From Rhodococcus tibetensis (GTDB lineage: Bacteria > Actinomycetota > Actinomycetes > Mycobacteriales > Mycobacteriaceae), in contig NZ_JANFQF010000001.1 in the NCBI RefSeq assembly GCF_024438035.1, positions 310,001 through 374,000 on the forward strand: a stretch of 64,000 bases of DNA, in the 5' to 3' direction. A program made the translations under genes and the position numbers. Shown piece by piece: positions 42,042 to 50,197 of the stretch. Below the pieces are notes generated by a model. The model had not been told where the DNA came from and ran no database searches. It worked only from the letters and a program-made list of their open reading frames with translations. Position 1 is the first letter of the stretch. Each line of letters begins with the position of its first letter.

Positions 42042-44069
42042 TCAATCGCAGGACGCGTCACCGGCGTTGACCACCGCGAGATCAGCGGGAATTTCGACGT
42101 CCTCCGGCTGGCCGACACGCACCCTGGACATGTCCAGCGGAGTGTCGATTGCACTCGGTACGTCCACCGCCCCGGAGAAGTTCGAACCGATCGCCACCTC
42201 GGCTACCGTGCCCAGACCCGAGGTCGACTCGAGAATCGCGCCCGGGAATGCCGACGCGAGGGTTGCAGCTTCCGCTTCGTGCCCAGGGGAGAACCGGACG
42301 ACCGTCTCGGCACTCGTGGCCGTGTAGTTGCCGACGTTGTAGATCTGAAAGCCCTGCGCCGCCAGTGCGTCTGCGGTGGTCGCGGCCAACCCGGATTCGC
42401 CGGAAGCGTTGGACACCTGCACGGACACGCTGGCCGGGTCTACCGCAGAAACGGAGAGAGGTGCGCTCGGTGTCGGCGTCGGGGCAGACGCTGCGGCCTC
42501 GATCGGTTCGGCTCGCTTCTCGCCGGGCAGCGGGGCGTCGTCGATGATGGCGCGGAAGATGGCCTTGATGTCATCGGTGCGCGGAATTTCGTTTCCCCAC
42601 TCGGTAGTTCCTGCAGTCGGGACGGTCAGGAACGTGACTGCGCCCGCGTCGACGTTCTGCAATGAACGTCCCAAGGTGACCAGCGATTTGGTGTCGATGT
42701 TCTCCACGAACGTGTCCCGGGTGAAGGCGTTGATGAACCCGTTGAGTTTGCCGGGGTTGAGGAGCACCTGACTGGACAGGGCTCCGCGGAGCAGCGCAGA
42801 CAGGAACCGCTGCTGACGATTGATGCGGCCGTAGTCGCCGTTGCCTTCCGCCTCCACATGACGTGCACGCACGAAGTTCAGTGCAGTCTTACCGTCGAGT
42901 ACCTGGGTGCCGGCCTGCGGGAGAACCGTTCCGAGGACGTAGTCCTCGAGCGGCTGGGTGGTGCAGATCTTGACGCCTCCGATTTCGTTCACCATGGACT
43001 CGAAACCGGCGAAGTCCATGCCGACGAAGTGGCCGATCTTCAGACCGGACAGTTTCTGGATCACCTTCACCAGACACTTCGGCCCGCCCAGTGCGTAGGT
43101 GGCGTTCAGCTTGTCGCCCTCGGCGGAGGGGAACGTTTCTTCGCTGTATGTCCCGGTGTCGTTATCCCAGCCTTGGCAGACCGGGCGCTCGACATCGAGG
43201 TCGCGGGGAAACGACACCGCCACCACGCGGCTGCGATCGGCCGGAATGTTGACCAGCATCACGGTGTCGGCGCGCGAACCCTCGGCGTCGTCAACGGTTC
43301 CGGCACCGATCGCACCACTCGCACCGGCCCGGGTGTCGGTGCCGACGATGAGATAGGTCTCGTCACCGGTCTGTCCACCGGCGTCGACGATGTCCGTCGA
43401 CTCGGTGTCGAGGGCAGCGATCTGGTCGAACTTGCCTTCGGTGGAACGTAGGTAGCCCCACACGATTCCCGTTCCGGCGAGCGCGATCACTGCGACCAAC
43501 GCCACGAACCCGCGTCCCGCGGCCCGCAGGCGGCGCCGTCGACGGCTCTTGCTCAACGCCAGACGCGTCAATGCCGGATTGCCGACGACCTGGGGTGTCG
43601 CGGTGGTCTCGGCGTCGGCGTGCCAGCCGGTATCTGCGTCACCGGTAGGAGGTTCCGAAGGTGAAGGAGTGAACGTCGGCTTCCGTGGGGGGACGGCACC
43701 GGGCGGAGGATGACGCTCGTCGACGGGGGGGATCGTCTCGGTCTTGTCCGGGTCATCCTGCCTACCCGGTTCGTCTCCGGCGACCTTCTTGACGAGGTCT
43801 GCGACGGAGAGGCCCTCCGTAGGTCCGCCTGCCGCGCGGCGGCCGGCGCGGCCGCTGTCGTGGCGCGACGCGTCCGAGTGCTCTATCGGCGAACGGCGGT
43901 CGGACGGAGCCGGACGCTCAGGAGTGTGCAGTTCCGGGGGTGGCTGGCGGGGGGGAAGTCGACGTTGCCGTCCCGATTGTGCCTCCCGATAGTGTTGATC
44001 GGCGAGAGGGCGTTCCCAGGGGGCGCGAGTTTCGGGCGTCGGGGCATCCGAAGTGTGATCATCACCCAC
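42042..44069 (-). CDS. LytR-CpsA-Psr (LCP) family cell-wall ligase
   Basis: 675 residues. Residues 1-180 are a Pro/Arg/Asp-rich disordered cytoplasmic tail. One membrane helix (GFVALVAVIALAGTGIVWGYL) follows, then the LCP domain (ADTVMLVNIPADRSRVVAVSFPRDL, INATYALGG-like KLNATYALGG, FVRARHVEAEGNGDYGRINRQQRFL) with the conserved Arg and Asp residues that bind polyprenyl pyrophosphate. A C-terminal LytR_C domain (VQVSNASGESGLAATTADALAAQGF) closes it. LCP enzymes attach arabinogalactan to peptidoglycan. It may be co-transcribed with the upstream dus gene, 119 bases away. Confidence 0.9.
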   Translation of the reverse strand: MGDDHTSDAPTPETRAPWERPLADQHYREAQSGRQRRLPPRQPPPELHTPERPAPSDRRSPIEHSDASRHDSGRAGRRAAGGPTEGLSVADLVKKVAGDEPGRQDDPDKTETIPPVDERHPPPGAVPPRKPTFTPSPSEPPTGDADTGWHADAETTATPQVVGNPALTRLALSKSRRRRRLRAAGRGFVALVAVIALAGTGIVWGYLRSTEGKFDQIAALDTESTDIVDAGGQTGDETYLIVGTDTRAGASGAIGAGTVDDAEGSRADTVMLVNIPADRSRVVAVSFPRDLDVERPVCQGWDNDTGTYSEETFPSAEGDKLNATYALGGPKCLVKVIQKLSGLKIGHFVGMDFAGFESMVNEIGGVKICTTQPLEDYVLGTVLPQAGTQVLDGKTALNFVRARHVEAEGNGDYGRINRQQRFLSALLRGALSSQVLLNPGKLNGFINAFTRDTFVENIDTKSLVTLGRSLQNVDAGAVTFLTVPTAGTTEWGNEIPRTDDIKAIFRAIIDDAPLPGEKRAEPIEAAASAPTPTPSAPLSVSAVDPASVSVQVSNASGESGLAATTADALAAQGFQIYNVGNYTATSAETVVRFSPGHEAEAATLASAFPGAILESTSGLGTVAEVAIGSNFSGAVDVPSAIDTPLDMSRVRVGQPEDVEIPADLAVVNAGDASCD

Positions 44070-44188
44070 CGATACAACCTGCCCTTTCCGCCGACCCGGA
44101 CCTCCGTCGGCGCCGACGGATTCCAGTCATAGTACTTATCGAGCGTCGGCGCTCCACTCGGGAAGCGATGCGACTCGCCTTCCCTCTC

Positions 44189-45331
44189 CTAACCACCCGA
44201 GTGCATCATGTCCGCTCCTGCGGGGACCAGGCAGTCCTCGGGGTCGTCGAGCCAGCCCTCGGGGAGGGCGACAGTTCCCGGCGAGCCCTGCCGTCCGCGG
44301 GGACCCTCGGCGTCCTTGGGAAAGGGGATCGACGGATCGAGCTGGGCGAGCAGGTCGTCGAGCTCGGTGAGGGTGCTGACGAGGGCCATGGCCACGCGCA
44401 GATCGGAGCCGGCGGGGAATCCGCGCAGATACCAGGAGACGTGCTTGCGCAGCTCTCGGAGGCCCTTGTCTTCCCCGTGGTGAGCGGCGAGGAGTTCGGC
44501 ATGCCGGCGGATGATGGCCGCGACTTCGCCGAGGGTGGGCGGGGTGGGTAGCGGTTGGCCGTTCAACGCGGCGCTCAGCTCGGCGAACAGCCACGGCCTG
44601 CCCAGGCATCCGCGGCCGACGACGACGCCGTCGCACCCGGTCTGGTCCATCATGCGGGCAGCGTCCTCGGCGGCGAAGATGTCACCGTTTCCGAGAACGG
44701 GAACGTCCGTGACGTGTTCCTTGAGCCGGGCGATCTCGTTCCAGTCGGCTGTACCCGAGTACCGCTGCGCTGCGGTGCGCGCGTGCAGTGCGACGGCAGC
44801 GGCACCCTCGGCCGCGGCGATGCGGCCGGCGTCGAGATGCGTGTGGTGCTCAGCGTCGATGCCGACCCGGAACTTGACCGTCACCGGGATGTCGGTGCCC
44901 TCGGTGGCCTTGACGGCGGCAGCGACGATCCGGCTGAACAGTGTGCGCTTGTACGGCAGGGCCGCGCCGCCACCCTTGCGCGTCACCTTGGGCACCGGGC
45001 AGCCGAAGTTCATGTCGATGTGGTCGGCCATGTTCTCGTCCACGATCATCTTCGCCGCCGCGTACGTGGTATCGGGATCGACTGTGTACAGCTGCAGCGA
45101 CCTCGGCGTTTCCGTCGGCCCGAACGTGGTCATGTGGAGGGTCGCGGGCTGTCGTTCCACGAGGGCCCGGGCGGTCACCATCTCGCAGACGTAGAGGCCG
45201 GACGTGCTTCCCGCCCGCGCGGTCTCGAGCTCCCGGCACAGCGTGCGGAACGCGACGTTGGTAATGCCTGCCATGGGAGCGAGCACCACCGGACTGCGCA
45301 GCGCGAGCGAACCGATTCGAAGGGATGACAT
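44189..45331 (-). CDS. dus: tRNA-dihydrouridine synthase
   Basis: 380 residues, TIM-barrel flavoprotein that reduces uridine in tRNA D-loops. It opens LRIGSLALRSPVVLAPMAGITNVAFR; the catalytic Cys is in MNFGCPVPKVTRKGGGAAL. Flavin contacts occur in VPVLGNGDIFAAEDAARMM and GVVVGRGCLGRPWLFAEL. ATG 45331 was chosen, since 98 upstream in-frame codons lie in the desA terminator and coding region. Homologue of Rv0823c. Confidence 0.93.
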   Translation of the reverse strand: MSSLRIGSLALRSPVVLAPMAGITNVAFRTLCRELETARAGSTSGLYVCEMVTARALVERQPATLHMTTFGPTETPRSLQLYTVDPDTTYAAAKMIVDENMADHIDMNFGCPVPKVTRKGGGAALPYKRTLFSRIVAAAVKATEGTDIPVTVKFRVGIDAEHHTHLDAGRIAAAEGAAAVALHARTAAQRYSGTADWNEIARLKEHVTDVPVLGNGDIFAAEDAARMMDQTGCDGVVVGRGCLGRPWLFAELSAALNGQPLPTPPTLGEVAAIIRRHAELLAAHHGEDKGLRELRKHVSWYLRGFPAGSDLRVAMALVSTLTELDDLLAQLDPSIPFPKDAEGPRGRQGSPGTVALPEGWLDDPEDCLVPAGADMMHSGG

Positions 45332-45356
45332 TGGTGACCTCTGGGAAAGTGATGAC

Positions 45357-45395
45357 AAAAAAATGTGCCCGGCACCGAATCCGGTACCGGGCACA
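45357..45395 (-). terminator. Rho-independent terminator after desA
   Basis: On the minus strand: a stem of nine plus four base pairs with one mismatch (TGTGCCCGG / CCGGGCACA), followed by seven T residues (45357-45363). This is the clearest intrinsic terminator in the window. Confidence 0.85.
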
Positions 45396-45410
45396 GGATA
45401 GCTGTTTCGA

Positions 45411-46367
45411 CTAGGAAGCCTTCTGCTCGCGCTTCTTGGCCTCGCGAGCCAGCATGCGGTCGCGCTGCTCCTCGAACTTGGTGGCCTGGCCCTCGAGATT
45501 CTCGAGGAACGCGCCGAGCGACTCGCGGATCTCTTCGCCTCGGGCCGTGAAGTCGGACCGCTCGAAGATGTTCCACTTGCGCAGGACGGGCATGACGACC
45601 TCTTCGAGGTGTTGACGGAGGTCATAGATGCCGTGCTTGGCCATCAGTACACCGTTGCGGCGGAAGTTCGGCATTCCGGCGCCCGGCATCTGGAAGTTCT
45701 GGACGATCATGTTGATCGCCTCGAGTGCCTGGTCCGGCGCGAGATCGAGCGCTGCACCGCACATGTTGCGGTAGAAGATCATGTGCAGGTTCTCGTCGGC
45801 CGCGATGCGCTGCAGCATCTTGTCGGCGACGGGGTCCTTACAGGCCTTACCGGTGTTGCGGTGGCTCACCCGGGTTGCCAGCTCCTGGAAAGTGACATAG
45901 GCCACGGAGTGGAGGAAGCCGGCATCGACATCGGCGGGGGAGGCAAAGCCGTTCGTCATGTGCTCCATGCGGAAGCGCTCGAGCTGGACAGGGTCCACGG
46001 CGCGGGTAACGACGAGGTAGTCCCGCATTACGATTCCGTGACGGTTCTCCTCGGCGGTCCAGCGGCCGACCCACGTGCCCCAGGCGCCGTCCTGCGAGAA
46101 GTTCTCGGCGATCTCACGGTGGTACGAGGGCAGGTTGTCCTCGGTGAGAAGGTTGGTGATCATGGCGGCCTTGGCGACCTCGTCGAGCTGCGACTGCTCG
46201 GGGTCCCAGTCGATTCCGCCCATAGCAGCGAAGTTTCGGCCTTCGTCCCACGGAACGTAGTCGTGCGGGTGCCATTCCTTGGCCATGGAGAGGTGACGGT
46301 TGACGTTCTCTTCTGCGACCGGCAGCAGCTCCTGCAGCAGTTCGAGTTGGGTCAGATCCCTCGCCAT
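45411..46367 (-). CDS. desA: Acyl-[acyl-carrier-protein] desaturase DesA
   Basis: 318 residues, soluble diiron desaturase fold. Iron ligands appear as the EENRHG motif (EXXH, near residue 108) and a second DENLHM (near residue 195), with outer Glu in AMITNLLTEDNLP. DesA1-type enzymes introduce double bonds into mycolate precursors. The start is ATG 46367, with GGAGG ten bases upstream, rather than an ATG eight codons earlier. Upstream lie two copies of the same palindrome, suggesting repressor control. A true terminator follows. Confidence 0.93.
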   Translation of the reverse strand: MARDLTQLELLQELLPVAEENVNRHLSMAKEWHPHDYVPWDEGRNFAAMGGIDWDPEQSQLDEVAKAAMITNLLTEDNLPSYHREIAENFSQDGAWGTWVGRWTAEENRHGIVMRDYLVVTRAVDPVQLERFRMEHMTNGFASPADVDAGFLHSVAYVTFQELATRVSHRNTGKACKDPVADKMLQRIAADENLHMIFYRNMCGAALDLAPDQALEAINMIVQNFQMPGAGMPNFRRNGVLMAKHGIYDLRQHLEEVVMPVLRKWNIFERSDFTARGEEIRESLGAFLENLEGQATKFEEQRDRMLAREAKKREQKAS

Positions 46368-46409
46368 GTGTTTAGCCTCCATATAGCTCACTGTGACTGT
46401 CGTTCAGCC

Positions 46410-46421
46410 TACGGCACCGTA
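46410..46421. promoter_or_regulatory. desA-proximal palindrome TACGG-N2-CCGTA
   Basis: Perfect inverted repeat, 43 bases upstream of the desA start, in the usual position for a repressor site. It shares the half-site TACGG with the second palindrome 56 bases farther upstream. Confidence 0.55.
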
Positions 46422-46464
46422 AGTACGTCGGTAAACGTCTTCGGTGCGCCGGAGACCGACGAAG

Positions 46465-46478
46465 TTACGGTTCCGTAA
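46465..46478. promoter_or_regulatory. desA-distal palindrome TTACGG-N2-CCGTAA
   Basis: Perfect 6+6 inverted repeat with two-base centre. It matches the proximal palindrome and is centred 56 bases from it (about five helical turns). Likely a second site for the same dimeric regulator. Confidence 0.55.
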
Positions 46479-46838
46479 TCGAATCTCCGGGGTCTGTCGC
46501 CGCAGCGCGGCCGACCGTTACACAACAGTGTACTGGGAGTCGCGGATAGGTAGTGACCTGCGCCGTTATGCGGGAAAAATCATCACGTCCGTCGCCCGGG
46601 CATTGTGTGCCCTCACAGATTGCGGCGTTTTCCGAGGTCGTCGTTATGCGCTCGAATCATTCGCGGGGTGATTCCCGACCGTTTCGTGTCGGGATTCTTC
46701 GGTGTGTCGTGCGCCGATGTGAACCCCGACACCCAGAGAAGAGGCCTCTCGTCGTCGGTGTCGCCACATGGTTGCGCTGCGCGGCGGGACAGCCAACAAT
46801 CGTTTCATGGCAACTGTGCCGATGCAGGGGGATCAACG

Positions 46839-47426
46839 ATGACGGCCGACAGCAGCGCTTCCACCACGCCGGCGAAGCCTCGGTTGCCGGTCTGGGCCAG
46901 GAAGGCCATCGCGATCGCCGCGATCCTGGTAGTGCTGGTTATCGCCTACTTCATTCTGGCGGCCTATCTTCCGCGAGCGTGGGCGCAGAATGTCGGCGGT
47001 CTGGCCGACGGCAGCTTCGGTGCCGGAATCCTCTGGGGGCTGTTGTTCGGCACGCTGTGCACCCTCATTCCGCTCCTGCTGTTCCGCGCGGCGTGGCGAT
47101 TGTTCCGCCGGCGCCGATTCAAGCCGATGCAGGTGGTCGCGCTCGTCGTCGCTGTGATCATCGCGCTGCCCAACCTCCTGACGCTCAGCGTGGTGCTCGG
47201 AGGGAACAGTGCGGCACATGCGGGCGAACGCATCATGGACGTGGACGCGCCTGGTTTCCGGGGGGCGTCACTGGCAGGGGCGATCCTCGGTGTCATCGTC
47301 TTCCTCGGCGTCATCGGCCTCACGTACACCTACCGCAAGCGTGGTGAGGACCTGGCCGAGTTCCGCGCTGATGCGAACCCGAAGGGCACGGCGACAGGAA
47401 CCGGCGAGGCGCCCTCCGCACGCTGA
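46839..47426 (+). CDS. Conserved membrane protein, permease-like
   Basis: 195 residues with four membrane segments (AIAIAAILVVLVIAYFILAAYL; AGILWGLLFGTLCTLIPLLLF; VVALVVAVIIALPNLLTLSVVLG; GAILGVIVFLGVIGLTYTY), a basic RRRRFK loop and polar ends. ATG 46839 follows AGGGGGA at good spacing. I do not recognise a named family; relatives are annotated only as permeases in mycolic-acid bacteria. It converges on the alcohol dehydrogenase gene. Confidence 0.65.
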   Translation: MTADSSASTTPAKPRLPVWARKAIAIAAILVVLVIAYFILAAYLPRAWAQNVGGLADGSFGAGILWGLLFGTLCTLIPLLLFRAAWRLFRRRRFKPMQVVALVVAVIIALPNLLTLSVVLGGNSAAHAGERIMDVDAPGFRGASLAGAILGVIVFLGVIGLTYTYRKRGEDLAEFRADANPKGTATGTGEAPSAR

Positions 47427-47436
47427 GGAATGCCGA

Positions 47437-48525
47437 TCACCACACCAATACCGGTTTGACGACGCTGCCCGAAGCCTGATCGGCCACGGCGCGATTGATG
47501 TCTTCGAACGAGTATCGGGTGATGAGCCGGTCGACGGGGAACCTCCCTTCCGAATGCAGGGCGAGTAGTTGCGGAATGAAGGACTGCACGGACGAGTCGC
47601 CTTCGATGCAGCCGCGCAGAGTCTTGCCTTTGCGCATCAAGTCCTGGATGTCCACCGTCACTTCCGGTGCGCCGAGTCCGACCACTACCGCGGTGCCTCG
47701 TTCCCGCAGGGCTGAGACGGCCAGGCCGATGACGGTGGGAATTCCCGTCGTATCCAGTGTGTGGGTGGCGCCGCCACCGGTCAGTGCGCGAATCTCCGCG
47801 GCAACGTCCTGGGTGGTCGGATCGATGGACACGGCACCGAACTCCTCGGCGAGGGCACGTCGCGCGGGGAGGGGGTCTACGGCGCACAGTGTCGCAACCC
47901 TCCTCGCGCGGGCAGCGAGGAGGGCTGCGAACCCGACGCTTCCGGCGCCGAAGACCACCATGCTCGAATCTTCCTCCGGTGCAAGAACATTCAGCACTGC
48001 GCCCGCGCCCGTCTGGAACCCGCACCCGAAGGGCGCGGCCGTGATGAGATCCACGGACTTGTCCACCACGACCACGTTGTCTGCCGTCGCCACGACGTAC
48101 TCGGAAAAGCTGGACTGGCCGAAGAAGGCACCCCGCACACGTTCGCCGTCCAGCGTGATCGTCGTCGATCCGTCCGGTCGGCTTCCCGAACTGTTGAGCT
48201 GGTGTGCGCGTTCGCAGTAGGCGGGATTCGCGCCACGGCACTGCCGACAGGCGCCGCAGTGCCGATAGGTGAGCACCACGTGGTCGCCCGGCGAAATGGT
48301 CTCCACCAGTGCGCCCACCTCCTCGACGACTCCGGCGCCCTCGTGCCCGAAAACTGCAGGCCCCAGTGCGGCCGGAAGCACCGACTTGGCGAAGAGGTCC
48401 GTGTGGCACAGGCCGGTGGCGACGATCCGCACTACTACCTCGTCGGGACGTGCTCGATCGAGTTCTACCGTCTCGAGCGAGAAGGGGTACTCGGGGCCAC
48501 GGGAAAGTGCCGCCTTCATCAGCAT
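47437..48525 (-). CDS. Zinc-dependent (aryl-)alcohol dehydrogenase
   Basis: 362 residues, medium-chain dehydrogenase/reductase. Catalytic zinc ligands are Cys in GLCHTD, His in GHEGAG and Cys in FGCGFQTG; the structural zinc uses the cysteines in YRHCGACRQCRGANPAYC. The NAD site is FGAGSVGFAALL. The sequence most resembles aryl-alcohol/benzyl alcohol dehydrogenases. It is the second gene after the DUF4334 gene, 48 bases apart, both probably under the divergent TetR regulator. Confidence 0.88.
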   Translation of the reverse strand: MLMKAALSRGPEYPFSLETVELDRARPDEVVVRIVATGLCHTDLFAKSVLPAALGPAVFGHEGAGVVEEVGALVETISPGDHVVLTYRHCGACRQCRGANPAYCERAHQLNSSGSRPDGSTTITLDGERVRGAFFGQSSFSEYVVATADNVVVVDKSVDLITAAPFGCGFQTGAGAVLNVLAPEEDSSMVVFGAGSVGFAALLAARARRVATLCAVDPLPARRALAEEFGAVSIDPTTQDVAAEIRALTGGGATHTLDTTGIPTVIGLAVSALRERGTAVVVGLGAPEVTVDIQDLMRKGKTLRGCIEGDSSVQSFIPQLLALHSEGRFPVDRLITRYSFEDINRAVADQASGSVVKPVLVW

Positions 48526-48573
48526 GGGGGCGTCCTCGGTGTCGCTGGTGGAATTCGTCGATCCGTCACCGCC

Positions 48574-49047
48574 TCAGTCCTTTTCGAGGAGGAAGTAGTA
48601 GTGCTGTCCACCGTCCAGGACGAGTGAGGACTTGCCGTTCATGATGCCCATCAAGGTCGACTCGTCCACCCGTTTGAAGTGATCGAAGATGGGCGCGCCG
48701 TCGTAGACCATCGTGGCGGTCACCTCACCCCGGAACTCGATGTTCCACAGGCTTGCCTCCCCGTTGCCGCTCGCGACATCGGAGAAGAGATTGCCGTCCG
48801 GGTCGCGGCAGATGAGGGGTTTGGCATCGTCCAGCGAGTTGAACGTCTTCCCGTGCCAACGGCTCGCGAACAGCTTCTCGTGGAGACGATGTCCGGTGGC
48901 GAAGTCGTCACCCTTCCACTGTCCGAGGATGTCCTCGGCGCGCACCGTGTCGAGAGCCGCCCACACGGCATCGAGGTCGTCGGGGGATACGCCGCTCTCG
49001 AGTCGGCGGAGAGTGCTGAACGTGCTGCGGGCATGATCGAGGTCCAT
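48574..49047 (-). CDS. DUF4334 (GXWXG) protein
   Basis: 157 residues. The GXWXG-type motif appears as ILGQWKGDDFATGHRLHEKLFASRWHGKTFNSLDDAKPLICRD, followed by the DUF4334 part, WNIEFRGEVTATMVYDGAPIFDHFKRVDESTLMGIMNGK. This pairing is common in actinobacteria next to dehydrogenases and catabolic genes, possibly as a lipocalin-like binder of a hydrophobic substrate. It is divergent from a TetR gene across a palindromic operator. Confidence 0.8.
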   Translation of the reverse strand: MDLDHARSTFSTLRRLESGVSPDDLDAVWAALDTVRAEDILGQWKGDDFATGHRLHEKLFASRWHGKTFNSLDDAKPLICRDPDGNLFSDVASGNGEASLWNIEFRGEVTATMVYDGAPIFDHFKRVDESTLMGIMNGKSSLVLDGGQHYYFLLEKD

Positions 49048-49130
49048 GGACAGTCCTTCGGGAGAGCGCGTGGAGTCTACGCTCGACGCGACGTTCGCGA
49101 ACCATTCAGTTCGTCAAGCCTGGAGGTTAC

Positions 49131-49150
49131 GCCGAACCAGATAGTTCGGC
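49131..49150. promoter_or_regulatory. TetR operator candidate GCCGAAC-N6-GTTCGGC
   Basis: Perfect 7+7 inverted repeat centred 33 bases before the tetR start and 93 bases before the DUF4334 start. Its position suggests autoregulation and control of the divergent DUF4334-dehydrogenase pair. Confidence 0.65.
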
Positions 49151-49173
49151 AACGGCCAATTTAGGATGTCCGT

Positions 49174-49758
49174 ATGCGTTCAGCCGGTGAAGCCACGAGG
49201 GAGCGGATTCTCGCTGCAGCGAAGGAGGAGTTCGCTCGCCACGGAGTGGCCGGGGCGCGGATCAATCGCATCGCGGCGGCGGCGCGGGCCAGTAAGGATC
49301 GGCTGTACGCCTACTTCGACAGCAAGGAAGCGCTCTTCGATGCGGTCTCGCACCAGTGGATCGCCGAAACGACAGAAGAGACGGCACTGCGCGGAGACGA
49401 CCTGCCCGGCTACGTCGGCCGGCTGTTCGACAACTACCTGGCTCACCCCGAAAATGCGAGGCTGCAGGAATGGGCCGATCTGGAGATGCCAGAACCAGGC
49501 GGCGAGGACGATGTGCGGATTCGTACCCTCCGGCCGAAGATCGCCGAGATTCGCCGCGGCCAGGAAGCAGGGTTCATCGACTCGTCGTGGAACGCCGGCG
49601 AGCTGCTTCTGGTGATCACCGACATCGCTCGCACGCTCGCGGCGTCCCGTCCCGCGCTGCAGAACGGAAGGTCGGCCCGGCGCGGCGTCGCGGAACGAAG
49701 GCAGACCGCTGTGGAGGCGGTCCGGCGACTGATTGCGGTGCCGGACGCCGAGCCGTGA
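49174..49758 (+). CDS. TetR-family transcriptional regulator
   Basis: 194 residues. The N-terminal helix-turn-helix is ATRERILAAAKEEFARHGVAGARINRIAAAARASKDRLYAYFDSKEALF. The effector domain matches the TetR_C family with many paralogues in rhodococci. ATG 49174. It is divergent from the DUF4334-alcohol dehydrogenase pair, with a perfect palindrome between, so it most likely represses that pair in the absence of an alcohol- or aldehyde-related ligand. Confidence 0.88.
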   Translation: MRSAGEATRERILAAAKEEFARHGVAGARINRIAAAARASKDRLYAYFDSKEALFDAVSHQWIAETTEETALRGDDLPGYVGRLFDNYLAHPENARLQEWADLEMPEPGGEDDVRIRTLRPKIAEIRRGQEAGFIDSSWNAGELLLVITDIARTLAASRPALQNGRSARRGVAERRQTAVEAVRRLIAVPDAEP

Positions 49759-49771
49759 AGTGGACGTTGAA

Positions 49772-49802
49772 CCCCTTACTCGGCAAGACGCCGAGTAAGG
49801 GG
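49772..49802. terminator. Bidirectional hairpin between tetR and tRNA-Lys
   Basis: Perfect 13-bp stem CCCCTTACTCGGC / GCCGAGTAAGGGG with a five-base loop, 13 bases after the tetR stop and six bases past the 3' end of the convergent tRNA-Lys. Confidence 0.8.
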
Positions 49803-49807
49803 AATAG

Positions 49808-49880
49808 TGCCCCCAGTAGGGCTCGAACCTACGACCTGCGGATTAAAAGTCCGTAGCTCTACCAACTGAGCTATAGGGGC
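49808..49880 (-). tRNA. tRNA-Lys (anticodon TTT)
   Basis: 73 bases on the minus strand, opening GCCCCTATAGCTCAGTTGG. The acceptor stem GCCCCTA/TGGGGGC pairs, the anticodon loop is CTTTTAA (TTT), the T-arm is GTTCGAGC and the discriminator is A. The CCA end is not encoded. Confidence 0.95.
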
Positions 49881-50006
49881 GCGCGGCCAGAGTCTAGTGC
49901 GCGGTCCGCCGGAATGAGAACAGCACCCCCCGAAACGCGGTGCCGCCTTCAGACCGACAGATGGGCTCGGGTGCGCACCCCCTGCAGCGCACCCGAGCCG
50001 AACCAA

Positions 50007-50015
50007 ATTATACCA
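50007..50015 (-). promoter_or_regulatory. Extended -10 promoter for tRNA-Lys
   Basis: Minus strand TGGTATAAT: a perfect TATAAT with the TGN extension, about 127 bases upstream of the tRNA 5' end. The -35 is weak, as usual with extended -10 promoters. Confidence 0.55.
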
Positions 50016-50092
50016 CTCGGTGTGTTTTTGGCAGAGGTCGGTTTAGAGGCTCATAAAGTTCCCGAAGTTGGCTCCAGTGCCAATTTTCATAG

Positions 50093-50140
50093 CGGACAGA
50101 CTGTTGTGTCGGTTTTTTCAAAACGGGCATACTGTTATGT
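50093..50140 (+). promoter_or_regulatory. Direct operator repeats before the GBL-receptor-like gene
   Basis: Two 17-base units, CGGACAGACTGTTGTGT (50093-50109) and CGGGCATACTGTTATGT (50124-50140), agree at 14 of 17 positions at a 31-base period (three helical turns). They end 57 bases before the regulator start and are likely autoregulatory sites. Confidence 0.5.
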
Positions 50141-50197
50141 GAGACTTCGCGTTCCTGAACGTCGGAGCCCAGAACAGCTGGAGAGGGATCTACCGCC

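Larger units (their letters stand above)
46368..46838. other. 471-base gene-free stretch upstream of desA
   Basis: This stretch lies between the divergent starts of desA and a membrane-protein gene. It contains the desA ribosome site, two palindromes at 46410-46421 and 46465-46478, and no credible coding frame. Confidence 0.6.
49881..50197. other. 317-base gene-free stretch with tRNA promoter and operator repeats
   Basis: This stretch is between tRNA-Lys and the gamma-butyrolactone-receptor-like gene and is AT-richer than its surroundings. It holds an extended -10 for the tRNA and two direct repeats before the regulator gene. No coding frame is credible. Confidence 0.6.

Noticed and set aside
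49772..49802. Hairpin next to tRNA-Lys as an integration (att) site
   Set aside because: tRNA genes are common integration targets, but no integrase, direct repeat of the tRNA end or composition change is seen nearby; the hairpin fits a terminator.
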